From: Sclerodactyla briareus
Taxonomy: Eukaryota > Echinodermata > Holothuroidea > Dendrochirotida > Sclerodactylidae
Direction of reading: 5' to 3'
Length of the DNA stretch: 64,000 nucleotides
Assembly: GCA_026419785.1 (NCBI GenBank)
Contig: JAODTK010005869.1
Coordinates: 186,001 to 250,000 of the forward strand
Part shown: in pieces, positions 9,697 to 21,385 of the stretch
How positions within the stretch are numbered: the first letter of the stretch is position 1
Layout of the letters: every line of letters begins with the position of its first letter
Notes under the pieces: model-generated
The model's database searches: none
What the model was told of the DNA's origin: nothing
Seen by the model: only the letters and a program-made list of their open reading frames with translations
Made by a program: the position numbers and the translations under genes

Positions 9697-11234
9697 CAGG
9701 GGCGTATATACATTAAATTCCAGGGGGTGTGAAACATTTTTGAGACCGACCAAGAGTTTTCGTGATTTGAGGACGATTTCTAGTATCGGTTTGTTACAGA
9801 GGCGGCGCCGTTGCGGTCGTGGAGGGTTATCCATTGGGTGACCACAATCGTTTCTCCCCCTCCCCTTTGGAAATTTTTGGAAACCTGACACCCTCAGGAC
9901 GCAAAATGGTGCGATCATAGTAACGAAACTCTATCATGAATCCGCTGGATTATGACGCGTGACACGTGACTTTTCGAAGTGCTGGGACCTAATTTCACAT
10001 AATGATGACTGGTACATTGAGAAGACTGAGGAGAATCACCATTCACATCACGGTCTTGCATAAGACCATCAGAGCTGATTACCGATATTTAATACTTGTC
10101 CGATGGGGCTGCTGAGGGCTGACACGTGGCCACACAGGCCATCATAGTTAAATTAAATTTCCTCACCAATGGCGTCACCCAGGGACTTTTCAAACTAGGG
10201 AGGACAAGGGGGCCCAGGCATTTTGTGGGGTGGGCACGAGAAACTATCTGAGCGTAGCGCCAACCATAGGTTGGCGGGAGCGTACAAAAAAATTTGGTTG
10301 CGCAAAAGCCCCCCCAGATGGCCGGAAAATGGACCTCTCCCGAGCTTTGAGGGGTGCAATGTACAAGCTTCAAAAAGCTGGGCATTTGTGATCAATCAAG
10401 ATTCTATAATCGGTGTGAAAAATTTTCATATTTTGTTAGACCTCGCGTCTTTAGTGATGCCCCGACTTTTGGCAGAATGGTCCAATAATTGTGCTCCACA
10501 TACTGTCACCAGTGTGCGCGAGCGCCGTAATTTTTTCTGGGTTTCCCCGGCACATCTGGGAAAAGAGGATCTCACCAGAAAATTGGGGACATTCAACTAT
10601 CTTCAGCTGACTGTAACAACCATGATAGACGTCAGTATAGCAGTTACCTTGAAGAAAGAAAACATGCGTTGAAAAATTGATGAGTCTGTTAGCCTAAGCA
10701 ACTTGCAGTTCACCAAATCGCGCGGGTGCGAAGGGGGGGGGGAAACGGACCGGAGGCTAAAGGGTTTAGTAATCAAACAAGAGGGGAACTGTAGTTTTTC
10801 AAGGTCAAGATAAGTTGTTGTATAATTCCAGTATTTCACCTCACAGATATATATGAGTTGGGGCCAATGCGGTGAAAACCCCATAGAGTGGATGCGGAGA
10901 TGCACGGGAAAAGCGCCGGAACAAATCCACCACTAGTACACGCGCGAAGCGCGAATTTGTTCCACTTGTTTATCGCATCGAGCGAATTTGGCACAATTAC
11001 TGCCTTTCTATGATATTTTTTGTGTGTTTTTGCCAGATCTATTTCAAACTGGTAGTCGAATACTTGCTACATAATTTTATTATATAGTAGGTCATGGCTA
11101 TAATTCCATCAATTTTTCACCTAACTCGAGAGACCGACTTTTTGTCGCCAGAGACGCGACTCCTGAGTTTTCCAGGGGTGTCACACACCCCCCCCCCCAC
11201 CCCCCCCCCCCCCTCCCCCGTATTTACGCCCCTG
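9697..11234. mobile_element. hAT-like non-autonomous DNA transposon
   Basis: The element is 1,538 bp. The left end reads CAGGGGCGTATATAC and the right end GTATTTACGCCCCTG, a 15-bp terminal inverted repeat with one mismatch. The flanks GTTCTAGCT (9687-9695) and GTTCTAGCT (11235-11243) are a target duplication of about 8-9 bp, as expected for hAT; one extra T precedes the left end. In copy B the site is empty (CGGTCTAGCC at 26421-26430, flanked by the same sequence on both sides). No transposase motif is readable. The frame at 10223-10672 and those on the minus strand here are unsupported. The interior contains CGCGCGAAGCGCG near 10940 and a mixed poly-C run at 11188-11219. Confidence 0.85.
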
Positions 11235-11642
11235 GTTCTAGCTCTTCCATTTTTTCCTGGATAGTGTTTTGGTTTCCATTTCCACCTCTGTACGAGAATT
11301 TGCCTTAGATTAATGGCAAACCTTGATTTACTCGTCAGAGAACGACTCTATCATTACCATATCGTCTGATTGTATATGTTCGAGCGTGTTCTTGCTAGAG
11401 TAATTGGGTGTTTTTAAGAGCAATACGACACTAACAAATCAGAAGCAATTGTTTGAAGCTTATTAGCTTATTAGCCGGGCTTATACCCGTGTGTGTGTTG
11501 TTTAAAACTTTGTTTTATAAACCATCCAATGCCATTGTTCCCTCCACCGGAAAATCGCTTTAAACACACAATAGTCACATGGGAGACTCAGTAAGATACA
11601 AAACTCTTAAAGCTCGTTATCTCAGAAGAAATTTGAAAGCCA
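11235..11642. other. Duplicated non-coding stretch
   Basis: It aligns with about 26427-26820 of copy B. Shared words include TTTGGTTTCCATTTCCACCTC and ACGAGAATTTGCC. No frame is conserved and no other element is seen. Confidence 0.5.
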
Positions 11643-11889
11643 TTAAACATTTATGGCAATTACCAAATGACAGCTTTTCCCGGAAAAATTGGGAATGACG
11701 TCTAAACTTCCAGGATTAGAGCAAAAAATCAAATTCCTCCACGTTTGCCATCTGGAACAGTTTTCGCTCGCGTGGGGATGTGTAAACTCTACCGAAGAAG
11801 CTTGTAACAATCAAATGTTTTATGACGATCCCATGTTTGTTTTTTTGCATCGCAATGCATTTTTTAGAAAATTCTAGTCATAATTTTCA

Positions 11890-13025
11890 TTTCCTGGCAG
11901 TGCGGGAGCTAGGCCATAAACGGGTGAAGGTTGGAATTCACCCGAAGGGTGAAAACCTATGGTAATTAGTCTGCTACGCGCCACTGTGCGAACAGCTGCA
12001 GCACAGTCGTTTCAACACCTGCGAACATCTATATTATATTTTTTTCTTCTCTCTTTTTTCTTCTACTCCGGTCTTCATTATTCTCCATACGTACCAACTC
12101 TGTTACTGTTCGGTTTGTGACCCAAAACAATACGTCTACCAATCCTATTCACCTTGATAACCGATTTATTATGCTTGCCATCTTCACATGGCCATTTATT
12201 TGGACTTAACTTGCATGAGTCGTGAAGATCCTATCTTCAATGCAGCAAATTCATGCTGTGTATCAAAGGAGGGGCATTTGAGGTGTTTAGCTGTAATTTA
12301 TTGTACAAAAAATTAGGTTTAAATTATGACATAGTAATTAATTAAAATTCCCAATAATAAATCACACACAATATGCGAGATCCGTATAACTGAACGCGGC
12401 ATGAGGAAGAACAGCATAACCAACAGCCCGTCCAAGATGAGTGTCTAATAACTTCCTCTCGTTTTGTAACGCCATCGGAGCTGTTCTTGCCCACTTGAAA
12501 CAATAAGTGCCTTTGGAAGGGTGAAGCCTCTCCATCATCCACGACAGAACATGACACAAACAGCAGCGTATAATATACCCGTTACCCTCCACCCAGTTGG
12601 AGTAGGTATGGCACAGGACAATTTTGCATTACGTGAATATAGCTGCGCCACACTCTTGAAATGTTTGTGTAACTACCACACCTATCGGCAAATTACTAAT
12701 CATGTGTATAACCTGCCCAAATTGTGGGGTTTTGCAACATATAGGGTTTCGATATTAGGCTAACCCTCAGAACAACTCAATTTGCGACGTTTGTAATTCA
12801 GTAAAGATACCAGACAGAAGTTCCGAAAATACGAATATAGCTACCTAGGCCTACGTGACCTTCGCGTAATAGTCGGCCAGCTAGACCAAGTTCACTGACC
12901 ACGGAGTGGGAAAACACTCAAACAACGGCCTAAAACAACCGTGACGGCAACTCACACTCAATAGCATGCCGCAGGCCTGCAAGTGCGTATTACCGTAATT
13001 TCACATATCCCACGGTGCCAGTTCC
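11890..13025. other. A1-specific block of unknown origin, with a MITE fragment
   Basis: This sequence replaces the middle of the unit seen in A2 and B. Its left edge has a short inverted motif around GGGTGAAGGTTGGAATTCACCC (11930-11952). Short minus-strand frames at 12342-12592 resemble no family I know. A truncated TTACAC-type MITE begins at 12651. It could be an unclassified transposon or sequence carried in by the rearrangement. Confidence 0.5.
12651..12755. mobile_element. Truncated MITE (left half)
   Basis: CACTCTTGAAATGTTTGTG matches the left terminus of the 2213-2390 MITE and is followed by the family interior (CTACCACACCTAT, CATGTGTATAAC). The right half is missing. Confidence 0.65.
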
Positions 13026-15422
13026 AATACCCGCGGCAAACCGCTGTGATACATAGTCATATCAGGTATGATAAAACAAATATTAAGTTCCTATATTATC
13101 ACACAGTTCCTTCTTGCGTGATGAAACATTGAGTTGCTGGTAACTATCGACCAGTTTGATTTGGTAATCTCATGTTCGTTTCCCCGAATTTCGTCAAATT
13201 TTAGTAAGTTGTATCTGCTCGGATTTCGTTGACACCGGGAATGATCATAATTCCGAGGATTGAAGCTGGCGAACCACGATGTGAGCTCTTCGGGACGTGA
13301 TCTCATGATATTATACCCAATATAATGCCGTTGCGTTTCCCACCTACCACCGCTGATAATGAACGGTTACTTTTCATATGGAGAGGCGGCACGCACAGCT
13401 AGTGAGAGAACCCTGTTGAATGCTATCGATATACAAGGCCACCTTACATGCCTTCCCACAGAGGGTTGCTTGGGCGAACCTTCCTGCGGACGTGACCAGT
13501 GAAACGATTTACACGGCTTTACTGAGGGAACCCAGGTATAAAAGATGAGACCCAGGAGGATAGATAGAAGATGATGGAGAAATTTGACTGACAGATCTAT
13601 AGCGGCTAGTTATTGTTGTAAACTATCACCCAGTTTAAACTCGTCCTTGAGCGTTTTGGAGGTAGAAAAACCAAGAACTATGTTCCAACTTATCCATTAC
13701 TGGTAGCTTGTAGCTAGCGCGACGAATAGGGGGGTAATATGCAACGGTATAGACCAAGGAATAACCGCGGGCGATGTCAACATGAATGTTTCGCGAGGAA
13801 ACCCCTGATTACTCAGAGGCAGGGGAAGGTATGTCAACGAGGTGTCTGATTAATGACAGAGGTGGCGTCGGTTGCAGCCACCAATGATGAAATTACTTCC
13901 GCGGCGCCCCACGACATGGAAAACGGTAACTTTGAATCTCGGAGAGGTCGCTCTGGCAGTCTGGAAGGGAAATGGTCAAAGTTGAATATATGCACCAGTG
14001 CTTTTGTCAAGGATAAGCTGGTGGTTCAAAAATTAAAGGCACGCGCAAGGTTACCTACTCGAAATAGAAGGGCTATCTCGTTTTTCCAAGCATTGTTGAT
14101 CGAGGTAGGATACTGACAGCCGTTTCTGGCTGCGCTTTCTGAGGATCCAGGGTTGTGCATTGTGTCATTAAGGTACGTTTTTCGTCTGTAAAATCAAATT
14201 AAGTTGAAGTCAAGTTTGCTACAGCCGTAAAATGTTGCTTTCATGATATTTTTCTTCAGTGGCGAACTGATTTTAAATATCGGGTATCCATCAATCACAG
14301 CTGGAAGGGTGTTTCAGCCGAGGTTAGTTTCACTTGCATTCGTATTGTACCAGTAATTTTTACGGATCGCTTTTCGGTAGGGGCTGGGTGGCACTTAGTT
14401 TAGTAGCGTTACTTCTACCTGTCGTACCCTATCGTAGGAAAAAAGACTCGAACTATTTTGAATATTTCAATTATGTTTTGTATTGAACATTTATGGCAAT
14501 TACCAAATGACAGCTTTCCGGAAATTGGGGAATGACGTCATAAAATTCAGGATTAGAGCAAAACCATATTCCTCACGTTTGCCATCTTGGAACAGTTCTC
14601 TCGCGTGTGGATGTGTAAACTCTACAAAGAAGCTGTGGTATCAAGCAAATTTTTTATTACTATCCCATGTGTTGTTGTTTTTTTGGCTCGACAATGCCTT
14701 TTTAGAAAATTCTAGTCATAATTTTCATGTCTGGGGGTATTTAGTTCAGCTGTGGTGACAGTCCCACCCCCCCCCCACCAAAACCCCTCCCCCCTCGGCG
14801 ATATATGGCCAGTTTTTGGAGGTTATTTGTTTCTTCTCAATACACATGCGAGAGCTGATTATGTCTACGGGAGTCCGCGGCAGTACTAGTGTATGTTTGT
14901 CTCGAGCGTTTAAACTCGTTTGTGGCAATCACCTCACGGCTTGAATATTATAAAGATTTCTCATCATTTTAATTCATCCAGAATGACAACCAAAGAGTGG
15001 GTAGATACGGTTTCCCATGGCCAACTTGGTTCCGAGCGCAATGAATGATTTCTAGTAAATATCGTATCCTGGACGTCACTAAAGGCGTATTGTGGTCGTG
15101 GAGGGAAGCCCGCGATTCCCGGCCTCCTCTTAAGAAATTTTCATTGAAAAAAAACAAACATTCTTCTAAATGTTTGTGCGGGAGTTGACGCGTTCATTAT
15201 CATCTCACAGGAATTATTACAGTAAGAAGTTAGGTGGTAAAATTTGAGTGGGGGTCAGGCTATGAATCCTGACGTCTTACCAACATGCAAGCTAGTCTCC
15301 GATGGTCCCCATATGCCAGACGTGAACTTTTCCCTACAAGCACTCAAGATAAGGTTATACAAGCCACGTATGGTAACCGTTTTACTTCTTTTCGCTACAT
15401 TATGTTATCACCCATTTTCGAT

Positions 15423-15665
15423 GATATCAGTTTGTTTAATAGGTGATACCACCGAATCTTTGCAATGATATTATCAAATATCAGTGATATCGCCGTGTAT
15501 AGGATGATATCCTATTCTTTCAAGATTATCACGAATGCTCATTATTGATATCACCAATCCAATTACTGAATATCATCAAATATTACGATATCATCATATC
15601 ATTGTTGATATCATCAATCCAATTAATGATATCGTCGATAATTTGTGATATCATCAAATAGCGAA
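15423..15665. repeat. Array of GATATC palindromes (copy A2)
   Basis: Eight exact GATATC sites lie within about 240 bp, most of them inside the self-complementary octamer TGATATCA or one-base variants (TGATATCG, TGATACC). They are separated by AT-rich spacers such as CAATCCAATTAATGA. The spacing often falls near 20-25 or 45-50 bp. The array is also present at 27820-28060 in copy B. It is not a simple tandem repeat, because the palindrome is better kept than the spacers. Confidence 0.75.
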
Positions 15666-16758
15666 TAAAAAGTCAAACGGCTCGCCATACAACGTGCTGA
15701 CAGTCGAATGCTGAACCGATATCATTAGAGCGTCGCATCACCCGCCTTCAATGTACAAGTTCATGGTGGCAGTGACCTTCGTACCTGTAGGCAAACCAGA
15801 AGGTAACGCGTGACCGAATTGCTCGTTTGTGATGTTCATTATCATAGTGCACCTTCTCCAAGATGCTATTGATATCACTCCAAATAGTCATCGCCACATG
15901 AGGTAGAGCAGACATACCATAAATATACCGGCTGCACATTAATAAATCCAACACCTCGTGTTTAATGATTTCTCCTTGGGGATTGGTGATACCTGATTCC
16001 ACGCCATGTGGCAATGAGGGAAAGAAGGTTTGGAGGGAAAGGGGTACATGAGTATGCTGAACCGACTTGAGTGTGTATGTTGTTTGTGGTGAACTATCGG
16101 ACAGGTACAAATTCTGAGCAAATTACTTCACACGCCCTCAGGAACCGCACTCATAGTTCCGGTCGGAGCTTCCCAGCAGTATTATATGTTTGGATGACTG
16201 AAATCGTAGGTCTTGTAGACACCAAGCCAATGTTCCTAGAAAAAAATTGTATTCCTATCTTCATGTTCGATACCAATTAATTATTAGTTTCCGGCAAAAA
16301 ACGACCGTATCGCTCACCCGCAATCATACTCTACGTTTCTAGAGAACACACAAAACGGCTGTGATACATAGTCATATCAGGGATGATAAAACAATATTAA
16401 TTTCATATTATCACCACTTCCTTATTTGTCCTAAAACAGCGTTGCGGAACTATCGACAGTCATTGATTTGGTAATCTCATGGTCGTTGGGTTCCCGAATC
16501 GTCAAATTTAGTATTGTATCTGCTCGATTTCGTTGACACCGGGAATGATCATAATTTCCGAGGAATTACTGGCTGCGAACCACGTTGTGAGCTCTTCGAC
16601 GTGATCTCATGTATAACCATATAAGGCCGTTTCGTATTCCCTACCTACCACCGCTGATTAATAGAAACGGTTACTTTTCATATTTAGAGGCGGCGCGGTA
16701 AACAACGGGTTAATAACTTACAGAAATTGAGGCAATGATTTTTTTGCCGAAATGTCAG
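15666..16758. other. Duplicated non-coding stretch
   Basis: It aligns with about 28061-29140 of copy B. A minus-strand frame at 15748-16110 (120 codons) is not kept in copy B at 28120-28450, so I do not call a gene. Confidence 0.5.
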
Positions 16759-16794
<36 letters not shown>

Positions 16795-16812
16795 AAAAAA
16801 AAAAAAAAAAAA
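16759..16812. repeat. Long poly-A run
   Basis: The run is about 54 A bases, interrupted by one C. Copy B has only eight A bases at the same point (about 29140-29147) between identical flanks (GCAATGTC... and ...GTTAATCATTCTCGACC-like). This is an expanded homopolymer, not a retrotransposon tail, because no extra element accompanies it. Confidence 0.8.
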
Positions 16813-19800
16813 TGAGTTAATCAATCTTCGACCAGATGTTTTACCATATAAATGGAAGAGGAAATTGCTTAACTGGGTAATAGGGGTTGGTTCCGACTAA
16901 ACATGTAGACCCATGCCAGGAGGACAGTTTTTCCAATGTTTGCATTATTCCTGCCTGGACCCAAAAAATGTCTCCGCAAATTGAGCATTGTTCACTTGTG
17001 CCATCATCTGTACGACGAGGCTTCGCGGTAGAATCCAGGAGATTTCTTCGGCGGAACAACACTCGCCTGGAGAGTTAGTATCCCGTTGTCAATGATCACC
17101 CTGCCGCTGGATTAACGTTCTACTAGATAAATGCAAATACAATTAGCCGCTCTTGCTGTAAAGCTTAGACTGTTTCAGGCCGCTACGGACGGTGAGATTG
17201 CACCCTAGCGCATTACCCTGGAATATGGAAACTCGATATAACAAACTTGAAGTACACGAATACTCGAGCTTCATGAGATACGAGATTGACGCACAGCTAG
17301 GAGAGACCTGTTGAATGCTATCGGAATACATGCACCTACATGCCTTCCCACATAGTGTTGCCTTGGGCGAACCTTCCTGCCGGACGTTGACGCAGGGAAC
17401 AAGAATTCACATCGGCTTCACTGAGTGAACCCGGTATAAAAGATGAGACCCAGGAGGATAGAAGTATGATGAGAAATTTGACTACAGTATTCTATACGAT
17501 AGTATTGTTTAACTATCACTTCCAGTTGAAAAACTCGTCCTTGAAGCGTTTTGGAGGTAGAAAAACCAAGACTATGTTCCCACTTATCCCTACTGTAGCT
17601 TGTAGATACGCGAGATAGGGGTAATATGCAACGGTATAGAAAAAGAATAACCGCGGCGATGTCAACATGACTGGTTTCTCGAGAAACTGATTACTCAGAG
17701 GCAGGGGAAGGTATGTCAACGAGGTGTCTGATTAATGACAGAGTTGCTTGCGTTAGCAGCCAATGAAATTACCTCCGCGGGGCCTCGACCTGGAAAACGG
17801 TAACTTGAATCTCGGAAGGTCTCTACTGGCAGTCCGAAGGGAAATGTTCAATGGTTTGAATATATGCACAGTGCTTTTGTCAGAAAGCTGGTGTTCAAAA
17901 TTAAGGCACGCGCAGTCACCTACTCGAAATAAAAGGGCTATCCGCTTTTTTCCAAGCTTGTTTGATCGAGGTAGGATACTTGACAGCCGTTTCCTGGCTG
18001 CGCTCTGAGGATCCAGGGTTGTGCATTGTGTCATTAAGGCACGTTTTTCGTCTGTAAAATCACTTAAGTTGAGCTCCAAAGTTTGCTACAAAAGCCGGTC
18101 AAATTGTTGCTTTCATGATTATTTTTCTTTTAGTGGCGAACTGATTTACATATCGGTATCCATCAATCACAGCTGGAAGGGCTGTTCAGCCGGGGGGAGG
18201 TTAGTCCACTTTCCATCGTCTTACCATAATTTTTAGCGGATCGCTTTCGGTAGGGGCTGGGTGGCACTTAGTTTAGTAGCGTTACTTCTACCTTTCGTAC
18301 CCTATCGTCGGAAAAAAGACTCGAACATATTGTATTTTCAATATTTTTGTATTGAGATGTCCTTGATGAACTTACTATTTCCTTAGACGTCAAACTCTGC
18401 GATATGTTTACCCTAATCCGTGTTTAAATCATGGACACGGTTCGAGATGGGATGCAAATGTTGGGACGCTCTTCGCACCTAGTGGCCAGATTGCGTGACG
18501 TGTTTTCAGCATCTATGTTTAACCTAGATGGGGCCTCTCCGGGAGAATCACTTGACGCTACACTGCCCTGACGTATTAAGCAGCAATTAGGGGCCTATAT
18601 GTTTATATGCGGGTGTTTTTACCAGCGTTAAAAGCTAAAAGTGAACTTTTGCACCGCCAGGCTCTTGTCCCAATTCTGTAGTCGGCATATACCGAACCCA
18701 GTATATAAACTCCACACGCATTGCAGTTACGTTTTTCTCCACCATGATTTACACAGACTTTTCATCCACATTTTTCTAATGATCAAGGAAATCTTCGCGC
18801 TGTTAATCAATAAGTTTACCCGAGAGTATTGACGAGATTGATTGTCGCCAGTTGAAACAAGCCCTCACGGCATTTATTCATTCAAATTACTGCAATGTAC
18901 ACTCACCCAACATTCAACCTTTTAAAGTAACTCTCTCTTTATTACCGACCATACCAGGCCGATGTCGTCGTCTGTTAACGACTCCAAAAGTCGTTATTTT
19001 ATTAACCCACGTGATGAATATTCAGAAGGATTTTTGGGAACCAGGGGTTCATATTTTCGCGGATTATCATATCATAAAAATATTAAAAGTATAGGCTTCT
19101 TCTTACCACCGCCATTGGGTGAAAGTCCGTCAGTGAAATTGGAGTTCACTCAAGCTGACAAGCAGAACGACACCGAAATGGTCAATCGAGTTTCGTTCCA
19201 TTCTGTTAGCAGAAGCAGGACCACACGAATTCGTCTATACTATCACACTGTTACTCGTTTACCCACATTTTTTTCCCACAAAACAAAACACTTTTTATGT
19301 AATAAAAAGGCACTGTTTACGGGAACATTGATGAGATTTCATGCTATTGTGATTTGACCGGACGTCATTGGGGTATCACTGGTTGTTCGACGTTGAACGT
19401 ACAGTGTGCAAAACAATTTCCGACCACCTCTGCGGGAACGACAAATACTAACAACAGAAAACTTTACAGATCCTTCCAAATTATACAATCCCAATATAAC
19501 ATTCGACTGAAAGTTGAGAATAATTAGTTGGCGATCCATAAAGTGTTGACAGTTTTAAAATGGTTGAGGGGGGTAATGATGGATATATGGGGAAGAATAT
19601 ATACCTCGAGCTGTTTTGTGGGAGCATGAGTACCCACACAGTGATGGGCTCATTGAACAATGGGCGAGAAAGAAAAAAACTCGCTGTAAGATTTCAGAGC
19701 AATGTGAGGAGGACAATATCATTTATTATGTACAATTAGCTCATGACGGGCGATTGCTCTTATCACCCCGAAACGGAAGGGCGAGAGTTGACCGGCCAAC

Positions 19801-20190
19801 ACTCATGTGAAGTTATTTATATTGATTATCTACGATAATGATCAGGCCCGTCCCACCGCTACAGTAAGTACGGTATCTACCGTACCACCTGTAGTTATGA
19901 AAGAGAGAGATAATAAGAGTGGGGAGAAAGAAGAAAAGGGGTAGGGCAGTGGGAAAATACAGTTTGAATCAATAGAAACACCTGTGTCACGGATGATTTA
20001 TTCACAATATCGACGAACGATCATCATCATAGCAGGGGCCTACGCTTCGAGCTTCCCGAAATCAAGGGAAGGTTGCGCGTTCATTGCAGCTTCTGAATTA
20101 ATACTTATGGAGCTCCGCACGCTTCCCGCCGTGAGCGTCGCCGGATTTATTTAATTTCATCCTGTTTACTGATCATAATCATTAAACTGT
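16813..20190. other. Duplicated non-coding stretch to the end of copy A
   Basis: It aligns with 29148-32575 of copy B through anchors such as ACCCAGGAGGATAGA, AACCGCGGCGATGTCAAC, AGGCAGGGGAAGGTATGTC, AAAGTGAACTTTTGCACCGCC and TTTGAATCAATAGAAACACC. The strongest shared blocks at 17400-18350 also occur in A1. Several frames of 60-130 codons are present, but none keeps its register in the paralogue. Confidence 0.55.
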
Positions 20191-21385
20191 CATTGGTTTT
20201 TTTTTAGTCAAACCGATTGCAAAGCTCACCCGCTTCCTTCGTGTTTATCGATGGTGCCACCCGTGGCAACATTGGCCAGAAGTTCTTCGTGTGCGATCCC
20301 GGTCCTGCCTCGTTACTTTGCGGTACTATACAAGAAGAGAGTGCGAGATTCGCCGGTTCCTTTCACGCACAACGGCCGATCTTCAATATTTCTGACTGTG
20401 GAAATCCTACAACCTACATCACGAGGCGTCAGACCTCAAGAGATTAAAAAGAAAAAAGAATGCCACAACTCACATGACTGAAAAAACTGAAGCCCCTCAT
20501 GAAGATTCTCAGCGCTCACCTGTGTAAGGTGTACGTTATTCAGTTAGTTCAATTACATTAATGTGCCTAATTCTATTATTAGCATTACAGTTAGTGATGG
20601 CGGTCCAACTGTGTACTCCGCGACCCGGTATAGTAACATTGTCATTGCATGTATATTTAGACCTACTTCTAGATATTCGAATACACTCGGAGAAATCCTA
20701 CACAGGAGAGTATCACAGGTAATCAACGTGCCCTACAGGAGCCTCAAGCAGCATTGAAATTCCTGTAACATGTCACCGTAAATGACAGCATGAACGCACC
20801 GCCAGCTATATCTCAGTTCACTTAGAACAGGTTTGTCACTATGATTTCAGGCGTACTCCCACACTGGTAAATACATGTTACCGATTAAAAGAAACGTAGG
20901 GCCACTCTGGTTAATAAAATGAGGCTACACATGTTTATAATTTTTCGCCTACAGTAAGAGGCGACTGAAGGCGACTTTATCCACATTGTTTAGAACCTTC
21001 AATAGACTATATCACATGCATGTGCTGGTTCGTCGTTGTAATATCCAGGTTATCTTCTCATCGGGACGTAAATATCCCACCACGGATCTCATACATGAAG
21101 GTCACCCTTAACCTACACAGGGTTTCATAATCACCTGACCCCCAAAAATGGGTGTCATTTACCTGAATAGAGAAGTTCCATCCGAAGTATGAGCTTGATC
21201 CATCAGGTGGTGATATGTTGTCGTGTTCACAAGTCAAATTGACCAAATATCAATTTTTACTAGCATTTCCCCCTTTTTACAGAAGTTGCCCCAAATCCAC
21301 CCCAATGTATTTCTCATTACAACGCTAAAAATAAGTGATATAATAACCCATTTAGACATCCATTCCTGAATAACTGTTGCATGTC
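20191..21385. other. Linker between copies A and B
   Basis: Copy A/B homology stops just before CATTGGTTTTTTTTTAG at 20191 and resumes near 21386. The linker is unique in the window. It begins with a polypyrimidine-AG and an open frame (20211-20447), described separately. The rest, including 20940-21250, shows no recognisable gene or terminal repeats. Confidence 0.55.
20208..20447 (+). other. Possible exon or unassigned frame after a polypyrimidine-AG
   Basis: A run of T bases ending in TTTAG at about 20207 resembles a splice acceptor. It is followed by an open frame that begins SNRLQSSPASFVFIDGATRG and runs to a stop near 20447. A second register (20251-20481) is also open. The reading contains FFVCDPGPASLLCG and FNISDCGNPTTY. 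I recognise no family. No donor site or partner exon could be placed, so this is a weak exon candidate only. Confidence 0.2.

Larger units (their letters stand above)
11643..14485 (+). repeat. Nested duplication unit A1 within copy A
   Basis: The block starting ACATTTATGGCAATTACC at about 11647 recurs at 14488. The block starting CTGTGATACATAGTCATATC at 13043 recurs at about 16361. A1 therefore duplicates part of what follows it (A2, 14486-18350). A1 has lost the middle of A2 (about 14750-16350) and holds a different block there (11890-13025). It also lacks the roughly 600 bp at 16694-17290. The junction at about 14475-14490 joins the GTTTTGTATTGA end of the unit to its ACATTTATGGC start. Confidence 0.75.
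14486..18350 (+). repeat. Nested duplication unit A2 within copy A
   Basis: This is the fuller version of the repeated unit and is collinear with about 26820-30690 of copy B. It contains a C-run at 14763-14777, a TGATATCA palindrome array (15423-15665), a 50-base-class poly-A expansion (16759-16812) and the A1-homologous part from about 16350. No frame is preserved across A1, A2 and B. Confidence 0.75.
417..20190 (+). repeat. Copy A of long direct duplication A/B
   Basis: Collinear matches join this segment to 21386-32575. Anchors seen by eye include 417-500 with 21387-21470, 1508-1900 with 21510-21890, 1940-2200 with 22190-22470, 5826-6280 with 22776-23240, 9470-9690 with 26220-26420, 16357-16680 with 28757-29070 and 19980-20190 with 32380-32575. 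Copy A is longer because it carries extra insertions: an R2-type LINE, a hAT-like element, several unidentified blocks and a nested tandem duplication. Identity is clear but riddled with one-base indels. It may be a real segmental duplication or two haplotypes assembled in series. Confidence 0.85.

Noticed and set aside
10223-10672. 149-codon plus-strand frame inside the hAT-like element
   Set aside because: It shows no transposase motifs (no hAT dimerisation or DDE segments), and the opposite strand is equally open. It is treated as non-coding interior of a non-autonomous element.
15423-15665. GATATC array considered as a CRISPR array
   Set aside because: The repeats are 8-bp palindromes with irregular spacers, in eukaryotic repeat-rich DNA; there is no direct repeat of CRISPR length and no cas genes.
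16759-16812. Retrotransposon poly-A tail
   Set aside because: Copy B has the same flanks with eight A bases and nothing inserted, so it is a homopolymer expansion.
18962-19357. 131-codon plus-strand frame in copy A
   Set aside because: Copy B (about 31430-31780) breaks the frame repeatedly; no motif is seen.
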